In this document: piece after piece, positions 33,444 through 42,104 of the stretch | Numbering within the stretch: position 1 is the stretch's first letter | Layout of the letters: the number at the start of each line of letters is the position of its first letter | Assembly (NCBI RefSeq): GCF_003711805.1 | Contig: NZ_QXCP01000002.1 | Span: forward strand, 1-64,000 | Direction: 5' to 3' | Length of the DNA: 64,000 nucleotides | Source of the DNA: Brachybacterium sp. EE-P12 | GTDB taxonomy: Bacteria > Actinomycetota > Actinomycetes > Actinomycetales > Dermabacteraceae | The notes under the pieces: generated by a model | Told to the model about the DNA's origin: nothing | The model's database searches: none | The model's input: the letters and a program-made list of their open reading frames with translations, nothing else | Position numbers and translations under genes: made by a program

Positions 33444-34949
33444 ATGAACGCTCAGAACCCGACTCCGCCGCGCCCGGACGGGAGCCAGAACTGGCCCTCG
33501 GCGCCCACGTACGGCCAGAACCCGCAGGGCGGACTGCCCTTTGAGCCGGCCGCTCCGCCGCGGCAGCCGCAGCGCCCCGTCGCAGCACGCGCGAAGAGCT
33601 TCCCGATCGCCTGGGCGCTCTCGCTGTTCCTCGGGGCACTTGGTGCGGACCGCTTCTACCTCGGCAAGTGGAAGACCGGCCTGCTGAAGCTCGTCACCAC
33701 GGGAGGCTTCTTCGTCTGGTGGCTGATCGACCTGGTGCTGCTGACCACGGGCCAGGTGAAGGATGCCAAGGGCCGCCCGCTGCGCGAGTTCGAGACCATG
33801 AAGTGGCCCTCGCGGGCGATCTCGGCGGTGGTCGCGCTCGGGTTCGTCGGCATGATGGTCCTCGGCGCCACCGCCCCGACGCCTCCGCCCGCCGAGGTGA
33901 CCGCCGCCGAGTCCGCAGCCCTCGAGGAGGCCTCGGTCCCGTCGGAAGAGCCCACCACGGCGGAGCCGACGACGGAGGCGCCGACGACCGAGGCGCCGAC
34001 CAGCGCGGCCCCCACGACCACGGCCGCTCCGACGCCCTCACCGACGCCGGAGCCCGTCGCGGCCGAGGGCACGGCGCTCGCAGTCCTCGCCGGACTTGAC
34101 GAGAAGGGCCGCGCCCCGAAGACCGACTACGACCGCGACCTGTTCGGCTGGCGCGACGACATGGACCGCAACGGCTGCGACACCCGCAACGACATCCTGC
34201 GCCGCGACCTCACCGCGATCACCCTCAAGGGCGGCACGAACGGCTGCGTCGTCCAGCGCGGCACCCTCGACTCCCCGTACAGCGGTGACACCGTCGACTT
34301 CGACCGGGAGAACAGCACGATCGACATCGACCACGTCGTCGCGCTCTCCGACGCCTGGCAGACCGGCGCTGCGAGCTGGGACGAGCAGACCCGCCGCGAG
34401 TTCGCCAACGACCCGCTGAACCTGCTCGCCGTCGAGTCCAGCCTGAACCGGCAGAAGGGCGACGGCGACGCCGCCACCTGGCTCCCACCGCTCAAGGACT
34501 ACCGCTGCGAGTACGTGGCCCGGCAGATCGCCGTGAAGGACAAGTACGACCTGAGGGTCAAGCCCGCCGAGGCCGACGCCATGGAGCGCGTGCTCAGCGA
34601 CTGCGAGGGCTTCCTCGCGATCGAGGACGACGACCAGTGGCCCGCGACCGGCGAGGGCGACGTCGTCGCGACCGAGGAGGAGCCCGCGCCGGAGCCTGAG
34701 CCTGAGCCGGCCCCCGAGCCCGAGCCGGCCCCTGAGCCCGAGCCTGCTCCGGAACCCGAGCCCGAGCCCGCTCCCGCGTACGAGCCTGCCCCGAAGGAGG
34801 AGTCGAACGACAGCGGCTCCGGTGGCGGCAGCGCCTATTACAAGAACTGCGACGCCGCGCGCGCGGCCGGTGCGGCCCCCGTGCACGCCGGCGACCCCGG
34901 CTACAGCAGGAAGCTGGACCGCGACGGCGACGGGGTCGGCTGCGAGTGA
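33444..34949 (+). CDS. TM2 - HNH (GmrSD C-terminal-like) - Excalibur fusion protein
   Basis: A 501-aa membrane-anchored protein. A Pro/Gln-rich leader is followed by a TM2 domain (about residues 52-98: FPIAWALSLFLGALGADRFYLG...TTGGFFVWWLIDLVLL) and a third hydrophobic segment near 122-142. A Thr/Pro-rich linker (about 155-205) leads to an HNH/DUF1524-type nuclease domain with DIDHVVALSDAW near 292-303 and a downstream NLLAVESSLNRQKGD, both GmrSD/HNH marks. An EPEPAPEP repeat spacer (about 415-450) ends in an Excalibur calcium-binding motif (last 35 residues, DRDGDGVGCE). Topology suggests an extracellular Ca-dependent nuclease tethered to the cell. Confidence 0.8.
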   Translation: MNAQNPTPPRPDGSQNWPSAPTYGQNPQGGLPFEPAAPPRQPQRPVAARAKSFPIAWALSLFLGALGADRFYLGKWKTGLLKLVTTGGFFVWWLIDLVLLTTGQVKDAKGRPLREFETMKWPSRAISAVVALGFVGMMVLGATAPTPPPAEVTAAESAALEEASVPSEEPTTAEPTTEAPTTEAPTSAAPTTTAAPTPSPTPEPVAAEGTALAVLAGLDEKGRAPKTDYDRDLFGWRDDMDRNGCDTRNDILRRDLTAITLKGGTNGCVVQRGTLDSPYSGDTVDFDRENSTIDIDHVVALSDAWQTGAASWDEQTRREFANDPLNLLAVESSLNRQKGDGDAATWLPPLKDYRCEYVARQIAVKDKYDLRVKPAEADAMERVLSDCEGFLAIEDDDQWPATGEGDVVATEEEPAPEPEPEPAPEPEPAPEPEPAPEPEPEPAPAYEPAPKEESNDSGSGGGSAYYKNCDAARAAGAAPVHAGDPGYSRKLDRDGDGVGCE

Positions 34950-34957
34950 GGCCGACG

Positions 34958-34990
34958 GCGCGGGCATGACCTGACTGTTCATGCCCGCGC
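34958..34990. terminator. Bidirectional terminator hairpin
   Basis: GCGCGGGCATGA (34958-34969) and TCATGCCCGCGC (34979-34990) are exact 12-bp complements with a 9-nt loop, nine bases past the nuclease gene stop and between convergent genes. Confidence 0.75.
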
Positions 34991-35043
34991 TCCACGAGGG
35001 CGTCCCGCTCCTGCCCGCTGTACCCGCTGAGGGCGAGCGGTCG

Positions 35044-35763
35044 TCAGCAACGCTGCAGCACCAGCACCGCGTCGAGGTGCTCGCCCGCCGAGCCGTCGGG
35101 GGCGGTCGCGGCGCGCGGCCGCTCCTCGGCGAGCTCGACCTCCCACTCCTCAGCCGAGCCGCCGAGCTGCGCAGCCTCGTCCTGCACGGAGACCATCGTC
35201 GCCGGGTGGTCCTTCGCCCAGGACGGAGGCGCGGCGTGGGAGACGATCACGAGATGACCGCCGGACCGGATCGCGGCGGCGGCACGGCGCAGGATCGCGA
35301 TGCGGTCCAGCGCCACGTTCGACTGGAAGAAGCTCGCGGTGACCAGGTCGACCGATGCAGGCTCCGGCTCCCAGGCGTCGAGGTCGACGGCCTCGAAGCT
35401 CGCCCCGTCGAGGCCTCGCGCGGCGGCCTCGTCACGGGCCCGGCCGACGGCGGTGGCGGAGATGTCGAGTCCGAGTGCGGTCCAGCCCTGCTCGGCGAGC
35501 CAGAGCACGTCCCCGCCCTCCCCGCAGCCGAGGTCGATCGCCGTGCCCGGCGCGAGCTCGGCGACGACCGAGGCCATGGTCGCGTTGACCTTCCCCGACC
35601 AGATGCGCTCGCTGCCGGAGTAGCGCTGCTCCCAGTACTCGGAGGGAGTGACCTTCGAATCGATGGATGCGGATGAGCCCCCGCCGACGGACCCGCAGCT
35701 GAGTGGGTGGTACCTGTGGTGGCCCGCAAACAGTAAAGGCGCGGGCTCGTTGTCTCCGGTCAT
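35044..35763 (-). CDS. Class I SAM-dependent methyltransferase
   Basis: A 239-aa protein. After about 35 variable residues, YWEQRYSGSERIWSGKVNATM opens the family, motif I IDLGCGEGGDVLWLAEQGW binds SAM (about residues 75-93), LGLDISATAVGRARDEAA is motif II, and VDLVTASFFQSN motif III. The SAM-binding order resembles tellurite-resistance TehB-like and small-molecule methyltransferases. The start may lie at an internal codon nearer residue 30. It is the last GC-rich gene before the low-GC module. Confidence 0.82.
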   Translation of the reverse strand: MTGDNEPAPLLFAGHHRYHPLSCGSVGGGSSASIDSKVTPSEYWEQRYSGSERIWSGKVNATMASVVAELAPGTAIDLGCGEGGDVLWLAEQGWTALGLDISATAVGRARDEAAARGLDGASFEAVDLDAWEPEPASVDLVTASFFQSNVALDRIAILRRAAAAIRSGGHLVIVSHAAPPSWAKDHPATMVSVQDEAAQLGGSAEEWEVELAEERPRAATAPDGSAGEHLDAVLVLQRC

Positions 35764-36172
35764 GGCTCAAGCCTGGCAGATGGCCCGAGCGAGCGGTAGC
35801 GGCTATGCGCGTGGAGCTGATCCGTTGGCTCCCACCTTGCGCCTCGCGCCAGCGAAAGATCACTTTTCGTGCATACCAGGGCTAGATCGAAGTCTGCAAC
35901 AGCTTGACGCACTAACAACCGGAACATCGATCTCCGTTGCTGAACCATCCGCGGTCACTTCGTCAACGTGGCCCACCGACTACCTTGCGCGTGAACGCCC
36001 GCACCGCACCCTCCCTCCTCTGATCTCAACCCCGGAGGGAGCCGCGCCGCAGCATGGCGGAACGTAAAGAATCGCCTCAGTGACTCCCGCAAGCATGGCA
36101 CTCATGGATAGGCTAGGCATGCGAGAGAGTCATGTTCTGGACAAGTACTGACAGCACAGAAACGGGCAACAA
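35764..36172. other. Left junction of low-GC module
   Basis: The 409-bp gap shifts visibly from GC-rich to about 55% GC. No tRNA, integrase or repeat of the right junction was found. An open frame on the plus strand (35648-36067) crosses the methyltransferase antisense and is not credible. Confidence 0.5.
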
Positions 36173-37033
36173 ATGGTCAAAAAAGCGTTCGAGGTCCCAG
36201 TCGAAATTGACCTTCTAGGGTTATCGATAGTCGGATGGGAGGGAGAAGCTCGCCTAAGGGTAACCGCCGATGACTGGGAGACCGAGTCAAGTAGTAGCCC
36301 GAAGATTGCGTACAGTTACGCCCTCTCAGGTGCGTTTCATTTTAATGAAGAGGACTGGAATGTAAGATACCGACGTTCGCGCGAAGATAGCTACGTCCCT
36401 TCACTCCTCCTTGAAATCCACTGCCCCAGCCTGGGCGAGAGCTTCTATGAAGAGATCGCGACGGACGAGTTAAAGAAGGTCAGGAAACGCCCCCTTAGGG
36501 TATCCAAGCAAGGCCGCCTTGGTTACACTCTGCCCTCCGTGGATCCTAGCGAGTTCTCTGCAAGGATAACCGCCTTTGACGGTCTCGATGCGGAGACTCG
36601 AGAGTTCTGCGTGGCGAGAAAAGAGATACCCGTGGAGACCGTGAGTGAGCTTGACGGCGATGCATTTGCCCCAGTGGTCGATGTACGAGCGTATCTTGTC
36701 GATGAATATGCTTGCTTTGTGGCTTCCGGGTCTATTCGCATAGGCTCAAGGGAGGCCTTGGCAGAGAAAGCTGCGGAAGATGATTGGTTTGACCCCAGTG
36801 ACGACGAAGAAGCGGAACTTCCCTTGCCGGACATCGAGGTGGAATGGGTCGACTCAACTGGATTTGTCCTTGAAGAGGGGGGTGCCTACTTGGGATGGCA
36901 GTACCCATACCGGCGTTCGACCCCCATAGCTCAGCGTCCTCCACGCTTCTTCGTCAAGCTAGAAACCAGGCTCGATGACCTTTCTGGCATCCCTACCAGG
37001 GCGGTGGCACGCTTCGTGGAGGGAGAAGATTGA
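36173..37033 (+). CDS. Unknown protein coupled to a sacsin-like ATPase
   Basis: A 286-aa acidic protein I do not recognise. The N-terminal half looks beta-rich (FEVPVEIDLLGLSIVGWEGEARLRVTADDW; YALSGAFHFNEEDWNVRY), as in a beta-sandwich or a phage/virion-like sensor. The C-terminal third is acidic (DDWFDPSDDEEAELPLPDIEVEW). No TM segment or signal peptide. GC content is near 50-55%, far below the 70% of the flanks. The stop overlaps the ATPase start (TTGA), so the two proteins are made together. A target-recognition or regulatory partner is likely, by context only. Confidence 0.72.
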   Translation: MVKKAFEVPVEIDLLGLSIVGWEGEARLRVTADDWETESSSSPKIAYSYALSGAFHFNEEDWNVRYRRSREDSYVPSLLLEIHCPSLGESFYEEIATDELKKVRKRPLRVSKQGRLGYTLPSVDPSEFSARITAFDGLDAETREFCVARKEIPVETVSELDGDAFAPVVDVRAYLVDEYACFVASGSIRIGSREALAEKAAEDDWFDPSDDEEAELPLPDIEVEWVDSTGFVLEEGGAYLGWQYPYRRSTPIAQRPPRFFVKLETRLDDLSGIPTRAVARFVEGED

Positions 37034-38838
37034 ATCTCGCAAAAAGGACTTCATCGCTCGCAGACGCGCTTGTCCGTGAGTATTTCCAAGCTCCCAACCT
37101 GTTTGGTGAGATTGCGCGTATAGAGACAATGCTCGCAGATACTTATCGTAACAGGGTCCAGTACGAGTTGCTACAGAACTCTGATGATGCTGGCTCGACA
37201 ACTGTTCACATTTCTCGCCCGAGACTCGGAATGCTCCGATGGGAAAATAATGGGAGGGATATGACTGAGCAGGATGTGGAAGCGTTGTGCAGGTCTGCAA
37301 CTTCGGCCAAATCCCGGGGGGAAGATATTGGTTACCGTGGCATTGGATTCAAGTCGATTGCGGCGATTGCATCAAAGATTGACGTGGAGAGTGGAGGAGT
37401 TAAGTTCACTTTCGACCGTCGATCGACAGTGAAGCTCCTCGGTGTCGACACGCAAGCCTCTGTCCCACTAGTGAGAATTCCCACAGATGTAGCCACGTCC
37501 AACTTTAGAGGCGCAAGGTTCTCGATTGAGCTTTCGGTGGCCGAGCCAGATCTTCGGATCGACCCGACAGCACTTCTATTCCTGCGAAGCGTCGAGCGCG
37601 TTGAATCGAGCCTTGAGGAGACTAGCTCGATAGTCATGACTCGCACCTCGGGCAGGGTCAAGCTCAGCGACGACGGAGCTTCGGGTGAATTTGCCCTGCT
37701 CGAGGCAACCGGGGCGCAGTTGGCCATTCCGTTAGATCCGTGGGCCCGAAAAATTGCAGGACCAGCTGGGCGGCTGGCGTGTTTTCTCCCGCTCGATGAA
37801 TCCATGGGGTTGCCGATCGTGTTGTCTGGAGACATAGCCACTGACCCGTCGCGCACCAATGCCATCCTTGATGATGCGTCGACCAAGAAAGTAATTGCGG
37901 CGGGTGCTGAATTGTTCGCGGAAGTCATACGCAATCCGTACCACCCTATTTTTGACGTCGCGTGGCAACTGCTACTGGAAGCGCCTGATCCGCGTGCTGC
38001 TCTTTTGGGTTCAATGGAGAGTGTGGCTTCAATCTTTTTCCGCTACCTGCGAGAGAATCTATCCAATGTGCCCATTCCATTCGCAATCGCGCCGGTCAGC
38101 TTAGTGGATGCTGAAACAGAAGTGCTGTTTCCTGGTGGCGCGCCGAATGTGTTATATGCGTCTCAGAATCGAGTCGCCGTCCGAGCACTGAAGGCCGCTC
38201 TTAATCTCCCCGAGCTGAGCCTGGAGGATGTGGCTGGCCGCCTGAATCCGGAGGCGATGCCGCTCGACAGGAGATCATATTTTGCGAAGCTCCTCGCTGA
38301 GAATGCTCGCTTGCGCGGCCGCCAAATGACCTCAATTGAACTTGCCTTCGGTGCTCACGGGGAAAGTCTGGACGTGGAGAACAATGTGCATATGTCTGTC
38401 AAGTCGGCAACTGTGAATGCCAGAACGTCGGCTGACGTAGATGCGACTGGAGGTCTGCCCTATTTTGTCGAACGCTGGCGAGCTATCGAAGTTGCTGTCG
38501 TCGAGTGGTTGAACTCCCGCGGATGGAGTTTAACGGATGTCTCGAAGCAAAACTTGGGATATGACGCAGAGGGTCTAGATGGGGCTGGTCGAGCAGTATG
38601 CCTTGAAATTAAGAAAACGGACGGGCTGGATTCGTCGTTCGCTCTAACGACAAACGAATGGGCGTTGGCTCAGTCTGGGACTAAGTCGTTCCTTTTGGCG
38701 GTCGTGATTGGAGATGGCAGGCGGTCGCGCATGGCATTGCTTGATCCGATTGGTGCGAAAATGGAGCCTATTCGAGTGGCGCGCCAGTGGGAGTGGCGAT
38801 TCGAAAACTGGTCAGAGCATGCTCTCTGGGTTCAGTGA
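37030..38838 (+). CDS. Sacsin/HSP90-type ATPase with C-terminal NO VEIN (DUF3883) domain
   Basis: A 602-aa protein started by TTG. The N-terminus is a GHKL-type ATPase of the sacsin group: YELLQNSDDAGST (Glu46, Asn50, Asp53) binds Mg-ATP, MLRWENNG is the second strand motif, and DIGYRGIGFKS (about residues 99-109) is the lid motif. The middle (about 200-480) has no recognised domain. About 495-575 is DUF3883-like: GYDAEGLDGAGRAVCLEIKKTDGLDSSFALTTNEWALA, with LEIKK as a PD-(D/E)xK-like core strand. Nucleic-acid targeting with ATP-driven conformational change is a fair inference. Low GC and the coupling with the preceding gene mark it as an acquired two-gene module. Confidence 0.8.
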   Translation: MNLAKRTSSLADALVREYFQAPNLFGEIARIETMLADTYRNRVQYELLQNSDDAGSTTVHISRPRLGMLRWENNGRDMTEQDVEALCRSATSAKSRGEDIGYRGIGFKSIAAIASKIDVESGGVKFTFDRRSTVKLLGVDTQASVPLVRIPTDVATSNFRGARFSIELSVAEPDLRIDPTALLFLRSVERVESSLEETSSIVMTRTSGRVKLSDDGASGEFALLEATGAQLAIPLDPWARKIAGPAGRLACFLPLDESMGLPIVLSGDIATDPSRTNAILDDASTKKVIAAGAELFAEVIRNPYHPIFDVAWQLLLEAPDPRAALLGSMESVASIFFRYLRENLSNVPIPFAIAPVSLVDAETEVLFPGGAPNVLYASQNRVAVRALKAALNLPELSLEDVAGRLNPEAMPLDRRSYFAKLLAENARLRGRQMTSIELAFGAHGESLDVENNVHMSVKSATVNARTSADVDATGGLPYFVERWRAIEVAVVEWLNSRGWSLTDVSKQNLGYDAEGLDGAGRAVCLEIKKTDGLDSSFALTTNEWALAQSGTKSFLLAVVIGDGRRSRMALLDPIGAKMEPIRVARQWEWRFENWSEHALWVQ

Positions 38839-38844
38839 GTCCTG

Positions 38845-40155
38845 ATGTCGAACATGCCCCGAGGCCGCGCTGAGAATGTCAATGCCTCGACCCCCGCCTC
38901 CCGGAACCGGGTCGTCGACTTCCTGCGCGCCGCCGCGATCACGGTGGTGGTTCTCGGTCACTGGACGATCATCGCCGTCGACCCCGACGGCGGGATCCTC
39001 CCGCACGGCGTCCTCGATGGCGCGAGGTGGACCCATCCGCTGACCTGGCTGTTCCAGGTCATGCCGATCTTCTTCCTCGTCGGCGGGTACTCCAACGGCC
39101 TTTCCTGGCGCTCCGCGAGGCGCAAGGAGACCGGCTACGCCGAGTGGCTGCGCACCAGGCTCCGACGCCTCGGCATCCCGCTGATCCCGCTGCTGCTCGC
39201 CTGGCTCGTGATCGGGGTTGTGGCGGTTGCACTCGGCGCCCCGCATGCGACGGTCCAGCTCGCCTCGCAGATGGCGCTGATCCCCACCTGGTTCCTCGCC
39301 GCGTACCTGATGGTGATCCTCGTGGGGCCACCCTGCCTGTGGCTGTGGGAGCGCTTCGGGTGGTGGTCGATCGTGGGCGGCATCGCGCTCGCCGGGATCG
39401 TCGACGCGATCAGCATCGCCGCCGACCAGCCGCTGCTGGGCTACCCGAACTATCTGCTCGTCTGGGCGGCGTTCCATCAGGTCGGCTACGCCTGGCTCGA
39501 TGGCCGGCTCTCGGGCATCGGCCGACGGATGCTGTTGGCAGCGATCGGCCTGGTCGGCCTGCTGCTGCTCGTGCTGGCGGGCCCGTATCCGGTCTCGATG
39601 ATCACCGCCGGGGGAGACGCGATCTCCAACTCGAGCCCCACCCGCGTGACGATGGCGTTCCTCGGCATGCTCCAGGCCGGGCTCGTGCTCTCCCTCGAGA
39701 AGCCGCTCGAGGCGCTGCTCCGCCGGCCGAGGCTGTGGTTCGTGACCGTGCTCGTGAACCAGCGGATCATGACCTGGTTCCTGTGGCACCTCACCGTCAT
39801 GGTGGGGCTCGCGCACCTGCTGCTCGCGCTTGATGCGTGGGTGCTGCTGCCCGAGCCGCTGACGGGGCTGTGGTGGGCGACGCGGCCGTTGTGGGCGCTC
39901 GTACTGCTGGCGCTGACGGGCCTCCTGGTGCTGGTGATGGGCCGCTTCGAGGAACCGCGGGCCGACGACCGCCCGGCCCCGCCCGTGTGGAAGCCGATCG
40001 CCGCGGCGGTGTGCGTCATAGCGGGACTCGCCGTGATGGCGTCCGTTGGCGTCGTGGGGGAGAGCGGCGTGACCTGGTGGTGGCCGCTCGTGCCGGTCGT
40101 GGGGTTGTGGGGCTTCGGGGTGTTGGGCCTGCGGCGTACGCCGAACCGCGCCTGA
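38845..40155 (+). CDS. Acyltransferase 3-family membrane protein
   Basis: A 436-aa polytopic enzyme with about ten TM helices. FLRAAAITVVVLGHWTII (about residues 26-43) carries the conserved catalytic-type His, and MPIFFLVGGYSNGLSW and TRLRRLGIPLIPLLLAW follow. Family members O-acylate cell-surface sugars, peptidoglycan or antibiotics. It begins seven bases after the low-GC ATPase stop but has backbone GC content, so the insertion boundary lies just before it. Confidence 0.85.
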   Translation: MSNMPRGRAENVNASTPASRNRVVDFLRAAAITVVVLGHWTIIAVDPDGGILPHGVLDGARWTHPLTWLFQVMPIFFLVGGYSNGLSWRSARRKETGYAEWLRTRLRRLGIPLIPLLLAWLVIGVVAVALGAPHATVQLASQMALIPTWFLAAYLMVILVGPPCLWLWERFGWWSIVGGIALAGIVDAISIAADQPLLGYPNYLLVWAAFHQVGYAWLDGRLSGIGRRMLLAAIGLVGLLLLVLAGPYPVSMITAGGDAISNSSPTRVTMAFLGMLQAGLVLSLEKPLEALLRRPRLWFVTVLVNQRIMTWFLWHLTVMVGLAHLLLALDAWVLLPEPLTGLWWATRPLWALVLLALTGLLVLVMGRFEEPRADDRPAPPVWKPIAAAVCVIAGLAVMASVGVVGESGVTWWWPLVPVVGLWGFGVLGLRRTPNRA

Positions 40156-40182
40156 GACGAAGCGAACTCGCCGCGGCTGGCT

Positions 40183-40431
40183 TCAGCTTGCGTCGTGCTC
40201 GATCCCCGGAAACACGCGCTTGAGGATCCGAATCAGCTCGGCAGCACGCTCGCGATCGAGATGGATGGCTTGGCTCGGCTTCGGGCCGGACTTCCTCTCG
40301 GCGGAGCCGTACGTCCCGATGTATAGGAGGTTCTCCTCGCCGTAGGGCACGTTCGCCCATCCGGCGTCAGTCTCGGATCGATGGATCGAGCCCTGGCCAT
40401 GGAGCTCGATGAAGCGCCGGATAAGTGCCAC
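40183..40431 (-). CDS. Small conserved-looking protein of the Z1/Dcm operon
   Basis: An 82-aa protein of unknown function ending the eight-gene operon. It looks like a mixed beta strand and helix (AIHLDRERAAELIRILKRVFPG). AGGAGG sits six bases before its GTG start, a strong site that makes it more than a random frame. 33 bp from the preceding gene. Confidence 0.6.
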   Translation of the reverse strand: MALIRRFIELHGQGSIHRSETDAGWANVPYGEENLLYIGTYGSAERKSGPKPSQAIHLDRERAAELIRILKRVFPGIEHDAS

Positions 40432-40464
40432 TGCTTTCCTCCTGATGAGAGAGCGTCGGAATGT

Positions 40465-41205
40465 TCAGCTCGGGAAATCCCCCGCAGAGCGGAAGATTCT
40501 TGCTGTCGCGTGCTCGAGCGCGGAGTCGTCGAGAGACGAGAGATCGGTGACCCGCAGCTCGTACTGGATCGCCTTGAGCCCGTTCCGGACGAGCTCCCGT
40601 CGGCTCTGGTGACCGGCAAGACCGCGAACCTGCTCGGCGATGGCCTGGGCGACGCGATGATCCGCGGAGAGATTGCGATCGACGAGGCCGACGAGGTCAT
40701 CCTCGTAGAGGGGCAGCTCCGGATCGTCGAGGAGGTCGCCGAGGATCCACGAGCGCAAGTACGCGCGATAGAACACGTTCCTGCGGCCGGACAGGTATCT
40801 GTCGCGGGGAAGCTTGCCGGAGCGGTCTGGGCCGAATCGACGCACTGCGAGATCGGGGAGCACGAGGATCGTGAGGTAGGGCCAGATCTCCGGGTCGGAC
40901 GCCTGTCCTCTCCCGTCCACCTCGAACCAGTCGACGAGGAACCTTCCCGTGATCGCGTCGAACTTCCGATCGGCATCGCGGCCACGTTCGGGGACGGAGG
41001 AGAGCGCCTTCGTCAGCGAGCTGTGAAGCTCTCGCAGGCGTGACACGCCGACGGGTGCGCCTCCGAAGCTGGTGAACCTGGTCCTCGGGTCGAGAGTCCC
41101 ATCGGGGAGAGAGCGGGGAGGCTCGCCCTGCTTCAGCCTCTCCTCGAGCTCGCTCAGCGCCGTGGCGGCGTCCTCGCGCGTCAGCTGGGGATAGATGCGG
41201 CTCAT
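40465..41205 (-). CDS. Unknown protein of the Z1/Dcm operon
   Basis: A 246-aa protein, mainly helical and charged, with no domain I can name with confidence; a DUF6339-type family is possible from memory. MSRIYPQLTREDAATALSELEERLKQGE opens it, and YLSGRRNVFYRAYLRSWIL (about residues 128-146) stands out as an Arg/aromatic segment. Starts inside the stop of the upstream gene (ATGA), so it is an integral part of the defence operon. Confidence 0.65.
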   Translation of the reverse strand: MSRIYPQLTREDAATALSELEERLKQGEPPRSLPDGTLDPRTRFTSFGGAPVGVSRLRELHSSLTKALSSVPERGRDADRKFDAITGRFLVDWFEVDGRGQASDPEIWPYLTILVLPDLAVRRFGPDRSGKLPRDRYLSGRRNVFYRAYLRSWILGDLLDDPELPLYEDDLVGLVDRNLSADHRVAQAIAEQVRGLAGHQSRRELVRNGLKAIQYELRVTDLSSLDDSALEHATARIFRSAGDFPS

Positions 41206-42104
41206 GCCTCTTCTCCTTCCGCGCCGAAACGGAGCGCTTCGCGAGAACGAGCGATGAGGTTCGCAGGCTCCTCCCGAGCCATCCTCATGGCCTCGCTGAG
41301 GGGCAGTCCGATGCTCTGCGCCAGCAGCAGGCCCAATGCCGCCAGGGTCTCGTGGTCATGCTCCGCGAGGTCCTCCATCTGCCGGGGTGTCATCGTGTCT
41401 CTCCAGTTCGCGAGCTTGTGGAACACGACGAGGTGGATGTCGCTCTGGATGAGCGAGTAGATGTCCTCAGCCGCGGTGCCTTCCAGGATCTCCGCCGCGA
41501 GATGGGAGTCCACGTTCACATACAGGCGGATCGCGGTGCTCACCCTCCACGCAGGCTCGGCCTCTGGGGTGGCCTCGACGAGCCACGGCACATCACGGCG
41601 ACTGGTCCGTGCGAAGGAGAGCGCCGTCGTCGGGAACGCCGCATCGTCGCTCTCGAGCCCGAGTCGCAGCGGCCTGGGCAGCTGCCAGAGCTTCGCGCCG
41701 AGATGCACGGCGTTCCTCGGGTCGGTGCTGCCGGTCCGCCCGGGACCGACTATCCAGATATCCGCGAAGACCTCGACGGCGATGACCCCGCCGTCGATCT
41801 CCACGAGGGCCTCGGCGCTCCAGACGCCGTCCTGCTCGGTGAATCGAGCCGTCTTGCGCCAGGTAGCGCGCGCCGGGAGGCACGTGGCGATCCCGACCAT
41901 CGTGATCGGCTCGTCGGAGGGGATTCCGGTCTGCGCCCAGAAGTCCGGGGCGAGCTCGGCACGGCAGCGGAGGACGATGCGCTGTCCCGGCTCCCAGACA
42001 TCGGCGAGCTCCTCCACAGCGGTCGCTGGTTCTAGCACGTCGATCGACGTGCTGACCGAAGCGCTGAACGGGGCGAGGAAGGGCTTCGACTCAAGGACGG
42101 CCAT
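41202..42104 (-). CDS. Unknown protein of the Z1/Dcm operon
   Basis: A 300-aa protein with a beta-rich first two thirds (STSIDVLEPATAVEELADVWEPGQRIVLRCRAEL; WSAEALVEIDGGVIAVEVFADIWI) and a helical last third (RQMEDLAEHDHETLAALGLLLAQSIGLPLSEAMRMA). No motif or TM segment recognised. It overlaps the GHKL ATPase stop by 14 bp and its own stop overlaps the next start. Position beside a GHKL ATPase parallels the unknown gene at 36173, but I see no sequence similarity between them. Confidence 0.7.
   Translation of the reverse strand: MAVLESKPFLAPFSASVSTSIDVLEPATAVEELADVWEPGQRIVLRCRAELAPDFWAQTGIPSDEPITMVGIATCLPARATWRKTARFTEQDGVWSAEALVEIDGGVIAVEVFADIWIVGPGRTGSTDPRNAVHLGAKLWQLPRPLRLGLESDDAAFPTTALSFARTSRRDVPWLVEATPEAEPAWRVSTAIRLYVNVDSHLAAEILEGTAAEDIYSLIQSDIHLVVFHKLANWRDTMTPRQMEDLAEHDHETLAALGLLLAQSIGLPLSEAMRMAREEPANLIARSREALRFGAEGEEA

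Noticed and set aside
35648-36067. 139-aa plus-strand gene at the left junction of the low-GC module
   Set aside because: It crosses the methyltransferase antisense and has no ribosome binding site or protein-like composition.
35764-36172. tRNA as integration site for the low-GC module
   Set aside because: No tRNA-like cloverleaf or repeated tRNA end was found at either junction.
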